In this document: one piece after another, positions 9,699 to 19,744 of the stretch
Layout: the number at the start of each line of letters is the position of its first letter
Position numbering within the stretch: the first letter of the stretch is position 1
Origin: Edaphovirga cremea
Lineage (GTDB): Bacteria > Pseudomonadota > Gammaproteobacteria > Enterobacterales > Enterobacteriaceae
Length of the DNA: 64,000 nt
Direction of reading: 5' to 3'
NCBI RefSeq assembly: GCF_003332275.1
Contig: NZ_QOVA01000009.1
Location: forward strand, 1-64,000
Notes under the pieces: generated by a model
The model's input: only the letters and a program-made list of their open reading frames with translations
Databases searched by the model: none
Told to the model about the DNA's origin: nothing
Made by a program: the position numbers and the translations under genes

Positions 9699-11009
9699 TT
9701 ATTCAAGTTTCTGCCACTTGATCTGCCATTCCGCTTCGTTATCCTCTGCAATTGCGTCGCGCGTCACAAAAACACCTGGGGCAGCAATCAGCGTATCAGC
9801 ATAGTAAATGAGCGGTGTCCGAGTTCGCTGCCAGGGAGGGATCCCGAGTTCTTGCCATATTTTTTTTATCTGTCGGGAATGATCTCTCCCCACAATACGG
9901 ATCTTCCCTTGTGCAAAAAACCTTACCGTCACCGTCTCACCACGCCGAGGCTGACGAATTCCCCTTCCCTGAGTATCAACTTTTAGACACCCCAAATTAT
10001 CGGGCAAAATCAGATCGTCAGGAGGTTGCCAGAACAAAACGGTATCGGTTAAAGGTACCGTTTGAAGTAACAAATATAAACGCTGACGAAAACGACGAAA
10101 TACCCACGCCCCTAAAGTAAGCTGAGGCTCGGCATCTTCACGGCTGAGGACCACTTCATTCCAGACGCGTTGCAATTGATCACGGGCTGGCATTTGAACC
10201 CCAAAGTCGGCAATCCAACGACGCAAAAGCGCATAGCGCTTAACCTCTGACATAGAGGTCAACCCCTCTATATCCAGGGATCGATTCACATCGATCAATG
10301 AATCCAGTGCATCGCGCAACAATTCGTCCAACAGCGATTCTTGCTCGGCGCAAAGAGCGGCACTCCGGGCCGCTGCCGAGGCAAAATGCGGCCAACGCTC
10401 TGAAAGTTCAGGCAGAATTCTTAATCGGAGAAAATTGCGATCAAAACGATCGTCCTGATTACTCTCATCTTCTATCCAGGTGAGCTGATGTTGGAGAGCA
10501 TAAGCTTCCAGCTGCGAGCGAGAAATATCCAAAAGTGGCCGTAAAAGCATATTCTGACGAAAAGGCATTTCTTCCGCCATTCCGGAGAGCCCTGCGGGTC
10601 CGCTACCGCGTTTTAAAGCCAACAATAGCGTTTCACACTGATCGTCCTGATGTTGTGCCGTCAGCAGAAGTTCTCCTGATAATAAATATGCCGCAATGGC
10701 CTGATAACGCGCAATACGCGCAGCCGCTTCCAGCCCTTGTCCGCCACGATTAACGTCCACATGCACAACCTTGAGTGGCACCTTCAAGGCATCGCAAATC
10801 AGTTGGCAATGCTTAACCCAAGAATCTGCAAAACGACTCAATCCGTGATGAATATGTATTGCACGAATTTCCAGAGAATGCTGCTGACGCAGCTGTACCA
10901 AAGCATGGAGAAGCACGCTTGAATCGAGTCCACCGCTGAAAGCAACCAGTAGTTTCTTGCGCTCACGCAGTTTGTTAGTAATACCTTGCTGGAAATCCAA
11001 TATATTCAT
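9699..11009 (-). CDS. tilS: tRNA(Ile)-lysidine synthase TilS
   Basis: Converts C34 of tRNA-Ile2 (CAU) to lysidine, changing its identity from Met to Ile. The PP-loop FSGGLDSS is at residues 24-31, with the second conserved segment AIHIHHGLS and TAQHQDDQCET; the C-terminal substrate-specificity domains follow (TVRFFAQGKI..KKIWQELGIPPWQRTRTPLIYYADTLIAAPGVFV). 436 aa, normal for enterobacteria. In E. coli it lies beside yaeR-ldcC; here the cad genes are inserted between. Confidence 0.97.
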   Translation of the reverse strand: MNILDFQQGITNKLRERKKLLVAFSGGLDSSVLLHALVQLRQQHSLEIRAIHIHHGLSRFADSWVKHCQLICDALKVPLKVVHVDVNRGGQGLEAAARIARYQAIAAYLLSGELLLTAQHQDDQCETLLLALKRGSGPAGLSGMAEEMPFRQNMLLRPLLDISRSQLEAYALQHQLTWIEDESNQDDRFDRNFLRLRILPELSERWPHFASAAARSAALCAEQESLLDELLRDALDSLIDVNRSLDIEGLTSMSEVKRYALLRRWIADFGVQMPARDQLQRVWNEVVLSREDAEPQLTLGAWVFRRFRQRLYLLLQTVPLTDTVLFWQPPDDLILPDNLGCLKVDTQGRGIRQPRRGETVTVRFFAQGKIRIVGRDHSRQIKKIWQELGIPPWQRTRTPLIYYADTLIAAPGVFVTRDAIAEDNEAEWQIKWQKLE

Positions 11010-11144
11010 GACGTAGTAGCGATCATCCTGCTTGTATGAGAAACGGCTATTCGCAAATTAACCAATGCAGTACATCATGACGCAACATCGAAAAGATTTC
11101 AGCTACGTCAGATGATTACAATCAATGAAACAACTACAAAATAG

Positions 11145-11172
11145 TTAAAGCGCCTTCCCAAGGGCGCTTTAA
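11145..11172 (-). terminator. Terminator after cadBA
   Basis: Perfect 10-bp stem TTAAAGCGCC (11145-11154) / GGCGCTTTAA (11163-11172), 11 bp past the cadA stop on the minus strand. It isolates cadBA from tilS. Confidence 0.85.
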
Positions 11173-11183
11173 CAGTCATGACA

Positions 11184-13328
11184 TTAATCAGAATTGCTGA
11201 TCACTTTAACAGTATATCGTCCATCGGACTGCCGGTATGCACCATGGATATCAGTAGCGAAGCCAGGATAATGAGCGCCAATTTCGCACAACATTTGCAG
11301 GAACTCCAGGATGGGACGACTCTCTTCCGTCAACATTTCTCCAGGCATGACTAAAGGAACACCGGGAGGATAAGGCAGAATCATATTTGCATTCACCTTA
11401 CCGATCATCTCTTCAAGATAGACTTCTTCAATTTTGCCATGTAGTTCCAGTTGAAAAGCCTTATGCGGATTCATCACCATGGTCGGTAACACTTCAAAGG
11501 CGTGGTACATAAGTTCAGGCAAGTTATGATCGGCTATAAGCTGATGAATACCTTGAGCTAACGTTTGGATTCTCATGTTCTCATAGAATTCAGGGGCCTC
11601 TTGATAAAGCGCGGGCAACATGTTTTTTACTCTCAAATTCAGATCATATGCACGTTTGAATTCAGTGAGCCCACGCAACAATCCTAATGCTTTTGTTTTA
11701 TCAATACCGATACTGAATAAGAATAGCAGGTTATAAGGCCCCGTCTTCTCGACAATAATTCCTTGTTGATCAAGATATTTTGAAACCAGGGAAGCAGGAA
11801 TACCCTGGGAAGCCATGGTTCCATCCTTACTCATACCCGGCGTAAGAATAGAGACCTTGATAGGGTCGAGATACATATGGTCATTATCAATATCTTTGAA
11901 ACCATGCCATGCATCATCGCTATTTAGCGGCCAGCATTTTGTCTCACCATGAATATCATCAGGTTGCCAAACATCAAAGAACCATCCATCAGACTCATCT
12001 TTCAAGCGTTTAATCTCCTTACGAAATTTAATCGCTCGTTCAATAGACCCATTTAAAAGACGTTTACCACTATTACCTTTCATCATTGCTGCTGCCGTTT
12101 CCGTAGAGGCAACGATGCCATAATGCGGTGACGTCGATGTATGCATCATAAAGGCTTCATTGAAAGTCTCTTCAAAGTAATCACCTTTAATGTGGATCAT
12201 GGAAGATTGTGAAAATGCAGCGAGAAGTTTATGTGTTGATTGTGTCTCATAAATAGTTTTTCCCGCTACTTTGTTCCCACTCATTCCACACTTGCCTTTA
12301 TAAATTGAGTGGAAATTAGTGTAAGGTACCCATGCAGAATCAAAATGAATCGATTTCACATCCAGTTCTTGCTTTATAAAATCCGTGTTATACAACAATC
12401 CGTCATAGGTGGAATTTGTGATGACCGCATGTACCGGCCAACTTGCTCCCACTGTCTCGCTAACGCGTTTGGCTATGGTTTCTCGCTGAAACTCACTCTT
12501 TGGAATGCCACCAAGGATGCCATATGCATTACGCGTTGGACGGAAATATATTGGCGTTAAATCACTCATCATCATCAAGTGGGTAAGGGATTTATGACAG
12601 TTTCTGTCAATCAAAATCGTACTTCCTGCGGGTGCCGCATACATGCCAACAATTTTGTTGGCCGTAGAAGTTCCATTGGTCACAATATAGCTGCGCTCGG
12701 CATTGAACGTGCGCGCAATATACTCTTCAGCTTCCTTATGTGGCCCGGAGTGATCAAGTAATGATCCCAACTCAGAGACAGAGATCGAAATATCGGACTT
12801 CATGGTATTTGCCCCAAAGAAGTCATAGAAAAGAGTGCCTACCGGACTCTTCTGAAAAGCTGTCCCTCCCATATGGCCTGGTGTACAGAAAGTATATTTC
12901 CCTTCACGGACGTATTTGAAGAGCGCCTTGGTCAATGGGGGTAAAATAGCATTGATATACTCATCAACTGTCTGTTTTATTTTATTGGCAATATCCGCCT
13001 CTGCTCCCAAGGCGTACTCAAAGAAACGTATCTGCAAACGCAACTGATTCAAGCTGATATCCAATGAAGAATGTACATTTGCAAATGCAAACAGTGGCAG
13101 CATTTCATTTAGATAGTGAATATCTTCGCACAGATCGAGGTTGTATTTATCCCAATCGAAAATAACGCCACATAAACGGGCATTATTCTCAATAAGTTTA
13201 AGAAGATCTTCGCGATTTTGTGGATAGACTATTTTAAAATTCAAGGCTTCCAGTGATTTATGCAACTCACGAATGGGTTCTTCTTTAAAATAAGCACCCA
13301 TATGATCCATAACCGCTATAATATTCAT
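11184..13328 (-). CDS. cadA: Inducible lysine decarboxylase CadA
   Basis: PLP-dependent decarboxylation of lysine to cadaverine and CO2, consuming a proton; the acid-stress partner of the antiporter CadB. 714 aa with N-terminal wing domain (MNIIAVMDHMGAYFKEEPIRELHKSLE), the aminotransferase-fold core and the PLP lysine in ETQSTHKLLAAFSQ (about residue 367), plus C-terminal domain ending IHGAYRQSDGRYTVKVI. It is closer to E. coli CadA than to LdcC (KYVREGKYTFCTPGHMGG, KSDISISVSELGSLLDHSGPHKEAE). Operon cadB-cadA with a 126-bp gap. A second decarboxylase, ldcC, lies 4.1 kb upstream. Confidence 0.97.
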   Translation of the reverse strand: MNIIAVMDHMGAYFKEEPIRELHKSLEALNFKIVYPQNREDLLKLIENNARLCGVIFDWDKYNLDLCEDIHYLNEMLPLFAFANVHSSLDISLNQLRLQIRFFEYALGAEADIANKIKQTVDEYINAILPPLTKALFKYVREGKYTFCTPGHMGGTAFQKSPVGTLFYDFFGANTMKSDISISVSELGSLLDHSGPHKEAEEYIARTFNAERSYIVTNGTSTANKIVGMYAAPAGSTILIDRNCHKSLTHLMMMSDLTPIYFRPTRNAYGILGGIPKSEFQRETIAKRVSETVGASWPVHAVITNSTYDGLLYNTDFIKQELDVKSIHFDSAWVPYTNFHSIYKGKCGMSGNKVAGKTIYETQSTHKLLAAFSQSSMIHIKGDYFEETFNEAFMMHTSTSPHYGIVASTETAAAMMKGNSGKRLLNGSIERAIKFRKEIKRLKDESDGWFFDVWQPDDIHGETKCWPLNSDDAWHGFKDIDNDHMYLDPIKVSILTPGMSKDGTMASQGIPASLVSKYLDQQGIIVEKTGPYNLLFLFSIGIDKTKALGLLRGLTEFKRAYDLNLRVKNMLPALYQEAPEFYENMRIQTLAQGIHQLIADHNLPELMYHAFEVLPTMVMNPHKAFQLELHGKIEEVYLEEMIGKVNANMILPYPPGVPLVMPGEMLTEESRPILEFLQMLCEIGAHYPGFATDIHGAYRQSDGRYTVKVISNSD

Positions 13329-13454
13329 ATTCTATCTCCTGGCAAAGTTAGCCCCTCCCTTGTTTGGTAGGGATATAAGGAGAGGCGACATAATGGGATA
13401 ATTTGTCGTATTAATGTATTGTCTTAGATTTAGGCGCTATTTTATATTTAGGCA

Positions 13455-14792
13455 CTAAAGTGTCGCTTTTTTTATCTCCTCATTACAGAAAGTTGGTGGA
13501 TTACGTTTGTTCATTTTGAGTGCATAAAACATCAAAATAATCAGGCTGACAATAAATGTGCCTGATAGCTCCAGGGATCCCGCTCCCATCAAGGCGATAA
13601 AACAGAAGCAACAACCGAGAATGGATGCGGAGAGACTTAGAAGATTGCGCATACTTGCGCCTTCGAAACGAATCAGGTCAATGCAGGAGTAGAAGTAAGG
13701 CAGCATGGTCAGCAGTACGGCAATGCCTGTCAGTGTGCCAAAAAGATCGGATGCTTTTCCTCCGCCCGAATTCATCACCGTGATAAAAATCATTAAAACA
13801 GTCATTTTTAACGCGGCAAGTAATAATCCTTTCCTGGGTACGCCATTCTTGTCGATTTGGCCGTAGGCTGCCGGAAAATTGCCGTCGTTGGCCGCTCTGG
13901 CACCAGCCTGTCCCACCAACATCATCCATGAACCCAAGGAGGTCAAACAAGCAAAGGCTGTAAAAGCTGAAACAATCGGTGCCGCCCAACTCCCAACCAT
14001 CAAAGACGCACTGGCGGCAAAAGGGGCACCCGATGCCGCCATCTGTGAAGCAGGAAACATCCCATTGATGGCCTGAGTTGCAGCAATGTATACGGCACCG
14101 GCGAGTGCAGTTCCCATCATGGTTGCGAGGGGAACGGTTCTTTGCGGATTTTTGACCATCCCTGAACTGACCGAGGCAGATTCAATTCCAACAAATGCCC
14201 ACAAGCAGAGTAATACACTACTGATCACGGCCTGGTAGTCCGTTGTTCCTGATGTATTCCAGTTGGCTTTATACGTGGCAATATCAAACCAACCCCATCC
14301 GAAAATGGCAGTCGACATGACTGGAATGAGTACCAATATAAGACCCGTAGTTGTTAACCGACTGACCCATGAGCCACCCAGCAAGTTGATGAAGGTGAAG
14401 AACCAGACGAGCGAAATACATGCAATCCCTGCTGGTACAGGACTATTCAGTATCGGGAAGAAAGTGGAGAGATATGAAACGGCAGTGATCCCAATGGCAA
14501 GATTACCAATCCAGTTTGCATGGTAATAAAGTACGCCAGTTTGAAAGCCAAAAGCAGGGCCAATTTCTCCCGCATAGGCAATAGGACCACCAGCCTGAGG
14601 ATTTTTTGTTCCCAACCTTGCGAATACATAGGCCAGCGATAATGCACCGATCAGCGCAATCACCCATCCCCAGATAGCAATAGATCCCAGCTTTGCCAAA
14701 TTAGCGGGTAATAGGGCGATCCCACTTCCCATCATATTCCCGGCAACCACTCCGGTGCAGGCGACGAGTCCTATTTTCTTGTTAGATGACAT
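13455..14792 (-). CDS. cadB: Lysine/cadaverine antiporter CadB
   Basis: APC-family inner-membrane antiporter exchanging external lysine for cytoplasmic cadaverine. 445 aa with about 12 hydrophobic segments; the N-terminal GVVAGNMMGSGIALLPANLA is the APC substrate-binding motif and CLWAFVGIESASVSSGMVKNPQRTVP is the conserved TM6 region. Very similar throughout to E. coli CadB (444 aa). First gene of the cadBA operon; the gap to cadA (13329-13454) is AT-rich and contains a partial direct repeat of a TATTTAGGC-like word but no evident terminator. Confidence 0.97.
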   Translation of the reverse strand: MSSNKKIGLVACTGVVAGNMMGSGIALLPANLAKLGSIAIWGWVIALIGALSLAYVFARLGTKNPQAGGPIAYAGEIGPAFGFQTGVLYYHANWIGNLAIGITAVSYLSTFFPILNSPVPAGIACISLVWFFTFINLLGGSWVSRLTTTGLILVLIPVMSTAIFGWGWFDIATYKANWNTSGTTDYQAVISSVLLCLWAFVGIESASVSSGMVKNPQRTVPLATMMGTALAGAVYIAATQAINGMFPASQMAASGAPFAASASLMVGSWAAPIVSAFTAFACLTSLGSWMMLVGQAGARAANDGNFPAAYGQIDKNGVPRKGLLLAALKMTVLMIFITVMNSGGGKASDLFGTLTGIAVLLTMLPYFYSCIDLIRFEGASMRNLLSLSASILGCCFCFIALMGAGSLELSGTFIVSLIILMFYALKMNKRNPPTFCNEEIKKATL

Positions 14793-15056
14793 GGTCAGTT
14801 ACCTTTATTAAATTTGGAAACAAATTTATCTTTCCTGCGTTAATAACGCACGGCAGGAAGTGAACGACCGTCATGCTACTGATCATTTCAAAAAAATAAC
14901 TCAGGAAAAAGTAAATTTAATCTATGGTTTTTATTCTTGATATTTTATTGATATATCCACACTCAAATACAATCAATAAAACCATCAGCCAATTGCAACC
15001 CAAAGCAGAAAAACCACACTATTACTTATATTTCACAAGAGAATTTACCTGAGTAA
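14793..15056 (-). promoter_or_regulatory. Presumed cadBA promoter region (CadC-responsive)
   Basis: This 264-bp gap between the 3' end of cadC and cadB is strongly AT-rich, especially 14890-14985, with TTGATATTTTATTGATATAT-like sequence. In E. coli the equivalent region carries two CadC sites plus H-NS targets. I see no protein gene. The exact -10/-35 cannot be assigned with confidence; location and composition are the evidence. Confidence 0.5.
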
Positions 15057-16676
15057 TCAATCACTGAGGTAATTATTAAGATAAGGAGTAACTTGTGAGG
15101 TCTCAGTATGGAAAATAGCATTTCCCACCCAGCTCAACGTATCAATACCCGGCCTGAGATTAAATGCAGTCATATAGGCATCTGCAGCAAGATGATTTTC
15201 CCCTTTCAACTCATAAGTTTTGCCCAGTAAAACGTAATTCAGCCATGAAACTTCAATTGCCATTGATTTTTGCAGCGCATTATATGCTGCATCGGCCCGC
15301 CCCTCACTAAGGTCACGGATGGCATAAATTTGCTGGAGAATAGCGGTATCCTGCAATGCATGAATGTCAGCCAAAGCCAGCAGATCATCATGCAATTGCA
15401 GTATTCGAACGTCATCATACGGCAGATAAGAGTTAAGAAGCAGCTCAATCAGAACCTGATAAGCTTTGCCACGAATGGAGTCAGGATGTTCGATAATCAA
15501 TTGCTCCAAGAGGTGTCTGGCTTTGAGCAGACTGTCCTGATCACCATGCTGAATCCACTGTAATACTTGATATAGACGTTGTTGGAGATAGTTTTGCTCT
15601 TTACCACCAGCAATGAGTTCAGGAATGACTTTTGCGGGAATCGTCACCTTCAATACATTGAAAAAACTCTTAAAAAAGTCGTTCTGTACATTGACGATAT
15701 TGTTAGCGGTGATAACGTATCGCTTGTCCAGGATAAGCTAATTATTTGCATGATCCTCAAGACGCAGGGAAAGGAAACACTGCTGCGCCCGGTAATGGTG
15801 TTCATTGATAAATTCAATATAGAGCGACTTACCAGAACCTCCCTCTTCCTTGCCGAGATAATTCGTTTGATCGTGAACCAGATAGGTTGAAAAGGTGTTG
15901 AGGGTGCGTGTTACGGTATCAGCCAAACCCAAAATGTAAGCAAGCTGTATTGGCCCGTTTGTACAACTGTTTCCACCATTAAGGCGAATCGTGATCTCGC
16001 GAGGGTTCAGAATCGTGACAGGAGGCGGTACAGGTTGACGCGCGTTGAAAGAAGCGACCGCAATGAAACTTACACAAAGCATCAATGCCAAAATAAACGC
16101 CAGCCATTCCCAAAAATGAGACATTCTATGCAAGGAATGATTGCCAACGAGCTCATTCTGTTGCAAAGGTTGTAAAGCAGGAAGTGATGATGGCTGTATA
16201 TCAGTTGCTATAACCTCAATTAACGATATTTCAGAAACATTTTCAGTGTTGACATTTTCTTGAGATTTATTAGCAACCCCATGAATCTCATGTTGATATA
16301 AAGTTGATGTATTTGCGATATCTTCAGAGATTAATAACCCCTCTTGTACTTCATCTTGCCATTTAACGGGTTGCACTAACTTATATCCCCGTTTAGGAAT
16401 CGTGATGATATAATCATGATCTTCATCCCTTCCCTTCTTCAGCGATTTTCGCAACTCGGATATACACTGAGTAACAACATGATCAGTAACCATTCCCCTT
16501 TGCCAAACGTTATTAATAAGCTCATCCCTGCTCAATACTTGATCAGGGTATTTAGCAAAGTAAGTTAGCAGATCGATTAATCTGGGTTCGAGAAAAAATG
16601 CATAACCATTTCTACTAATTTCATTGTTGGGAGGAAAAACCACCCATTCACCAATGGCAAATGTCTTTTCTTTCAT
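15057..16676 (-). pseudogene. cadC: Acid/lysine-responsive activator CadC, interrupted by an in-frame amber codon
   Basis: ToxR-like one-component activator of cadBA. The frame is continuous over about 539 codons apart from TAG at 15738-15740. N-terminal winged-helix domain (LEPRLIDLLTYFAKYPDQVLSRDELINNVWQ, VVTQCISELRKSL, KRGYKLV) at residues 15-110, linker, one membrane segment (FILALMLCVSFIAVASF, about 190-210), then the periplasmic domain. The two cysteines of its regulatory disulfide are present (NGGNSC.., YRAQQC..). After the stop the same frame continues LILDKRYVITANN..., aligning without indel to E. coli MLDKRYVITNGNQ, so the TAG replaces a serine-equivalent codon. The C-terminal part (15057-15653) keeps the conserved ending WLNYVLLGKTYELKG..AADAYMTAFNLRPG. 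The product is a 312-aa truncated membrane regulator unless the stop is read through. Confidence 0.9.
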
Positions 16677-16819
16677 TGTTTTTATTTAATAAAACCTAAA
16701 GGGAGGACATAATATGATGAAACTTTATCATATCAATGATTTTTGCTCGTACAGAAAAGTAGATATCGTGCGCAGTGTCAATTAATAGTTAAGTATAAAA
16801 TCAGTGCGCACGAAGTTAA

Positions 16820-17212
16820 TTATTCGTTCTCGTAAAGTTCTAAAGGTAATAGATCGGGATCCTTAAAAAAGGTAAAACGTTTCCCTGTAAAAGGATCAAC
16901 CCGGATCGGTTCACACGTTACACCGGCACGTTCAAGTTCACTGATTGCAATCTCGATATTATCCACACTGAATGCGAGATGACGCAAGCCGCATGCTTCT
17001 GGTTGACTGGGGCGTGCAGAAGGGTTAGGAAAGGAAAAAAGTTCGATGGTGTAATGATCGTTGAGTGCCAGATCCGCTTTCCAGGAGTCTCGCTCCTGAC
17101 GATAAAACTCTCCTAACAGCCGGAATCCCAAAATATCGCAATAGAAGTGCTTACTAATTCGATAGTTACTGGCAATTATCGCGATGTGATGAACCTGACG
17201 TAACTTAAGCAT
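16820..17212 (-). CDS. yaeR: YaeR family glyoxalase/dioxygenase-like (VOC) protein
   Basis: 130 aa single vicinal-oxygen-chelate domain. LRQVHHIAIIASNYRISKHFYCDILGFRLLGE is the first beta-alpha-beta-beta module with a putative metal-ligand His; LRHLAFSVDNIE and DPDLLPLELYE give the second module's ligands (His, Glu). Reaction unknown; annotated by family as glyoxalase I-like. In E. coli it sits between tilS and ldcC; here it is between cadC and ldcC, so the cad genes were inserted on the tilS side. 17213-17436 downstream of ldcC holds only a GCGGATG/CATCCGC hairpin (about 17404-17430). Confidence 0.92.
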   Translation of the reverse strand: MLKLRQVHHIAIIASNYRISKHFYCDILGFRLLGEFYRQERDSWKADLALNDHYTIELFSFPNPSARPSQPEACGLRHLAFSVDNIEIAISELERAGVTCEPIRVDPFTGKRFTFFKDPDLLPLELYENE

Positions 17213-17436
17213 GCTTTCTCCAAGACTTATTCATGTCCTGTGACGGTACCTGACCAGAGTAAATCCCGTCAATCCGTGCTTTCCTAAATTGCCCGAATTA
17301 CGATACGTCACGCAAAAGCACGCTATTGCCCCGCGTAGCCCAACTCCAGAGCGTGTACAGACCCATTCACGCCGCCTATCTGATTATTGGCGACGGTTGA
17401 GAGCGGATGAGGGTGTCCCTGCATCCGCGTTTATTC

Positions 17437-19575
17437 TCAGGATGGTTTGAAAACGCTCACCAGATACCGCCCCTCTTCGGTCAGTTTCGCTCCGTGGATA
17501 TCGGTTTCAAACCCTGGATAATGAGAACCAATCGAACACAGCATCAGTAAAAATTCGAGTACAGCCCGGCTCTCTTCTGTGATCATTTCACCAGGCATTA
17601 CTACCGGCACCCCCGGCGGATAAGGCAAAATCATCGTCGCCGACACTTTGCCGATCAGTTGATCAAGCTCACATGTTTCCACGTTGCCTCTCACCTGATG
17701 CTGGAACATCTCATAAGGGGTCATTTTCATTTCAGGCAAAGTATCGAATGCGCGAAGCATTAATCGGGGTAAATCATGCTGCTGCATAAGGCGATGGATG
17801 CCCTGTGCCAAGTCCTGAATACGCATGTTGCGATAAAAGTCCGGATCTTCCGCGTAAAGATCCGGCAGCATATTGCCCACACGTAAATTAAGATCGAATG
17901 AGCGTTTGAACTCAGTCAAACCACGCAGCAAGCTCATTGCTTTGGTTTTATCGATACCAATACTGAATAGAAAAAGCAGATTGTAAGGTCCGGTCTTTTC
18001 GACGACCACACCGCGCTCGTCGAGGAATTTTGCTACCAATGCTGCGGGGATACCCGTTTTCGCCAGCGCTCCTTTCTCATCCATTCCCGGCGTCAGGATC
18101 GTCACTTTAATGGGATCAAGAAAGATATGATCGCGATCGGTCTCACCAAATCCATGCCAATTGTCATCCGGATTTAATGGCCAACATTCGGCTTCATCGA
18201 TCTCTTCAGGCTGCCAGATGTCAAAAAACCAGCCATCCGACTCCTCACGTAAACGCATAACCTCTTTGCGGAAATGCAGGGCACGCTCAACCGAACGGGT
18301 AATCAATCTGCGCCCAGGATTACCACGCAGCATCGCGGCAGCCGTTTCCATTGAAGCGACAATGCTGTAATTCGGCGATGTCGTGGTATGCATCATATAG
18401 GCTTCATTGAAGGTGCCTTCGTTATAGTCACCTTTTATATGAATCATTGATGCCTGCGAGAATGCCGCCAATAATTTGTGCGTCGATTGCGTCTCATAGA
18501 TCACCTTTCCCGGGATCCTTTCGCCACTCATCCCGCTTTTACCGGCATAAATCGGATGGAAATTGGTGTATGGCACCCATGCGGAATCAAAATGTATTGA
18601 AGGAACGTCCAGCGTTTGCTTAATGTAGTCAGTGTTATATAGCAAACCATCGTAGGTGGAATTGGTGATCACTGCGTGCACTGGCCAACTGGCATTGGCA
18701 GTTTGTGCAATCTTCAATGCAATACTCTCGCGGGAAAATTCACGCTGCGGTATGCCGCCGAGAATGCCATATGCATTGCGGACAGGGCGTAAATAGATCG
18801 GCACAATATTGGTCATCATCAATAAGTGTGCCAATGACTTATGGCAATTTCGATCGATAAGCACAGTGCTACCCGCTGGTGCAGAATACATCCCGACGAT
18901 TTTATTCGCCGTCGATGTGCCATTCGTCACCATGTAACTCTGCTCAGCATTGAACGTGCGGGCGATATACTCTTCGGCCTCAAGATGCGGGCCGGTGTGA
19001 TCAAGCAGAGATCCCAATTCCGTCACAGAAATTGAAACATCAGCCTTTAAGGTATTGGCACCAAAAAAATCATAGAACAAGGTCCCTACGGGGCTTTTTA
19101 GAAACGCAGTGCCCGCCATATGACCGGGGGTACAAAACGTATATTTGCCTTCTTTTACATAAGTGAAGAGTGCCTTGGTCAATGGTGGCGTAATGGCATC
19201 GATGTATTCATCCGTATACTGGCGGATTCGCTGCGCGATATCTTCTGCAGCATCGAGCGTATACTCAAAAAAGTAGAGCGCCATACGCATTTCATTGAGA
19301 CTGACATCCATTGAAGAAGTGGTGTTGATGAATGCGTAGAGTGGCAAATATTCATTGAGGTCGTTGATCTCAGTACAAAGTTCCATACTTAACTGATCCC
19401 AATCGAAAATAACTCCGCAGATGCGAGCGTTATGCTCAATGAGTTTCAACAGGTCGGCTGAGTCCTGTGGATAAATCAGTTTGAATCCCAGCCCCGTCAA
19501 TGCGACATCCAACTCGCGCATTGGCTCATCTTTGTAATACACACCCATTGGTTGCATGATGGCAATTATATTCAT
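17437..19575 (-). CDS. ldcC: Constitutive lysine decarboxylase LdcC
   Basis: 712 aa PLP-dependent lysine decarboxylase, same architecture as the CadA 4.1 kb away: MNIIAIMQPMGVYYKDEPMRELDVAL (wing domain), PLP lysine in ETQSTHKLLAAFSQ, C-terminal IHGAKLTEEGRYLVSVF. I use the ATG at 19573-19575, preceded by AAGGATCG, not the ATG 23 codons upstream, because the family starts here. Its place next to accA and yaeR is that of E. coli ldcC. Divergence from CadA (for example KADVSISVTELGSLLDHTG against KSDISISVSELGSLLDHSG) shows two distinct paralogues, not a recent local duplication. Confidence 0.95.
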   Translation of the reverse strand: MNIIAIMQPMGVYYKDEPMRELDVALTGLGFKLIYPQDSADLLKLIEHNARICGVIFDWDQLSMELCTEINDLNEYLPLYAFINTTSSMDVSLNEMRMALYFFEYTLDAAEDIAQRIRQYTDEYIDAITPPLTKALFTYVKEGKYTFCTPGHMAGTAFLKSPVGTLFYDFFGANTLKADVSISVTELGSLLDHTGPHLEAEEYIARTFNAEQSYMVTNGTSTANKIVGMYSAPAGSTVLIDRNCHKSLAHLLMMTNIVPIYLRPVRNAYGILGGIPQREFSRESIALKIAQTANASWPVHAVITNSTYDGLLYNTDYIKQTLDVPSIHFDSAWVPYTNFHPIYAGKSGMSGERIPGKVIYETQSTHKLLAAFSQASMIHIKGDYNEGTFNEAYMMHTTTSPNYSIVASMETAAAMLRGNPGRRLITRSVERALHFRKEVMRLREESDGWFFDIWQPEEIDEAECWPLNPDDNWHGFGETDRDHIFLDPIKVTILTPGMDEKGALAKTGIPAALVAKFLDERGVVVEKTGPYNLLFLFSIGIDKTKAMSLLRGLTEFKRSFDLNLRVGNMLPDLYAEDPDFYRNMRIQDLAQGIHRLMQQHDLPRLMLRAFDTLPEMKMTPYEMFQHQVRGNVETCELDQLIGKVSATMILPYPPGVPVVMPGEMITEESRAVLEFLLMLCSIGSHYPGFETDIHGAKLTEEGRYLVSVFKPS

Positions 19576-19684
19576 GAATCGATCCTTTTTTGTTCTGCAT
19601 TTGCCTATGCATTTCCGCAGCTGGTAAGCATAGTTGAATATCATGCTACAGAGAGGTGTTATGGCGGTGGAGAAACAACAGGTA

Positions 19685-19721
19685 ACAAAAAACCCGATGA
19701 CAAATCAATGGCATCGGGTTT
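19685..19721 (-). terminator. Terminator after accA
   Basis: Stem AAACCCGATG (19690-19699) / CATCGGGTTT (19712-19721); in the minus-strand transcript it is followed by a run of T's (TTTTTTG). Lies 24 bp beyond the accA stop. Confidence 0.9.
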
Positions 19722-19744
19722 CAGGAATCAACAACGCTACCTTA

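Noticed and set aside
14793-15056. Specific CadC operators in the cadB promoter region
   Set aside because: The region is AT-rich as expected but I could not assign boundaries or a core promoter reliably.
11184-19575. cadA and ldcC as a recent tandem duplication
   Set aside because: Each resembles its own E. coli orthologue more than its neighbour at diagnostic positions, so they are old paralogues.
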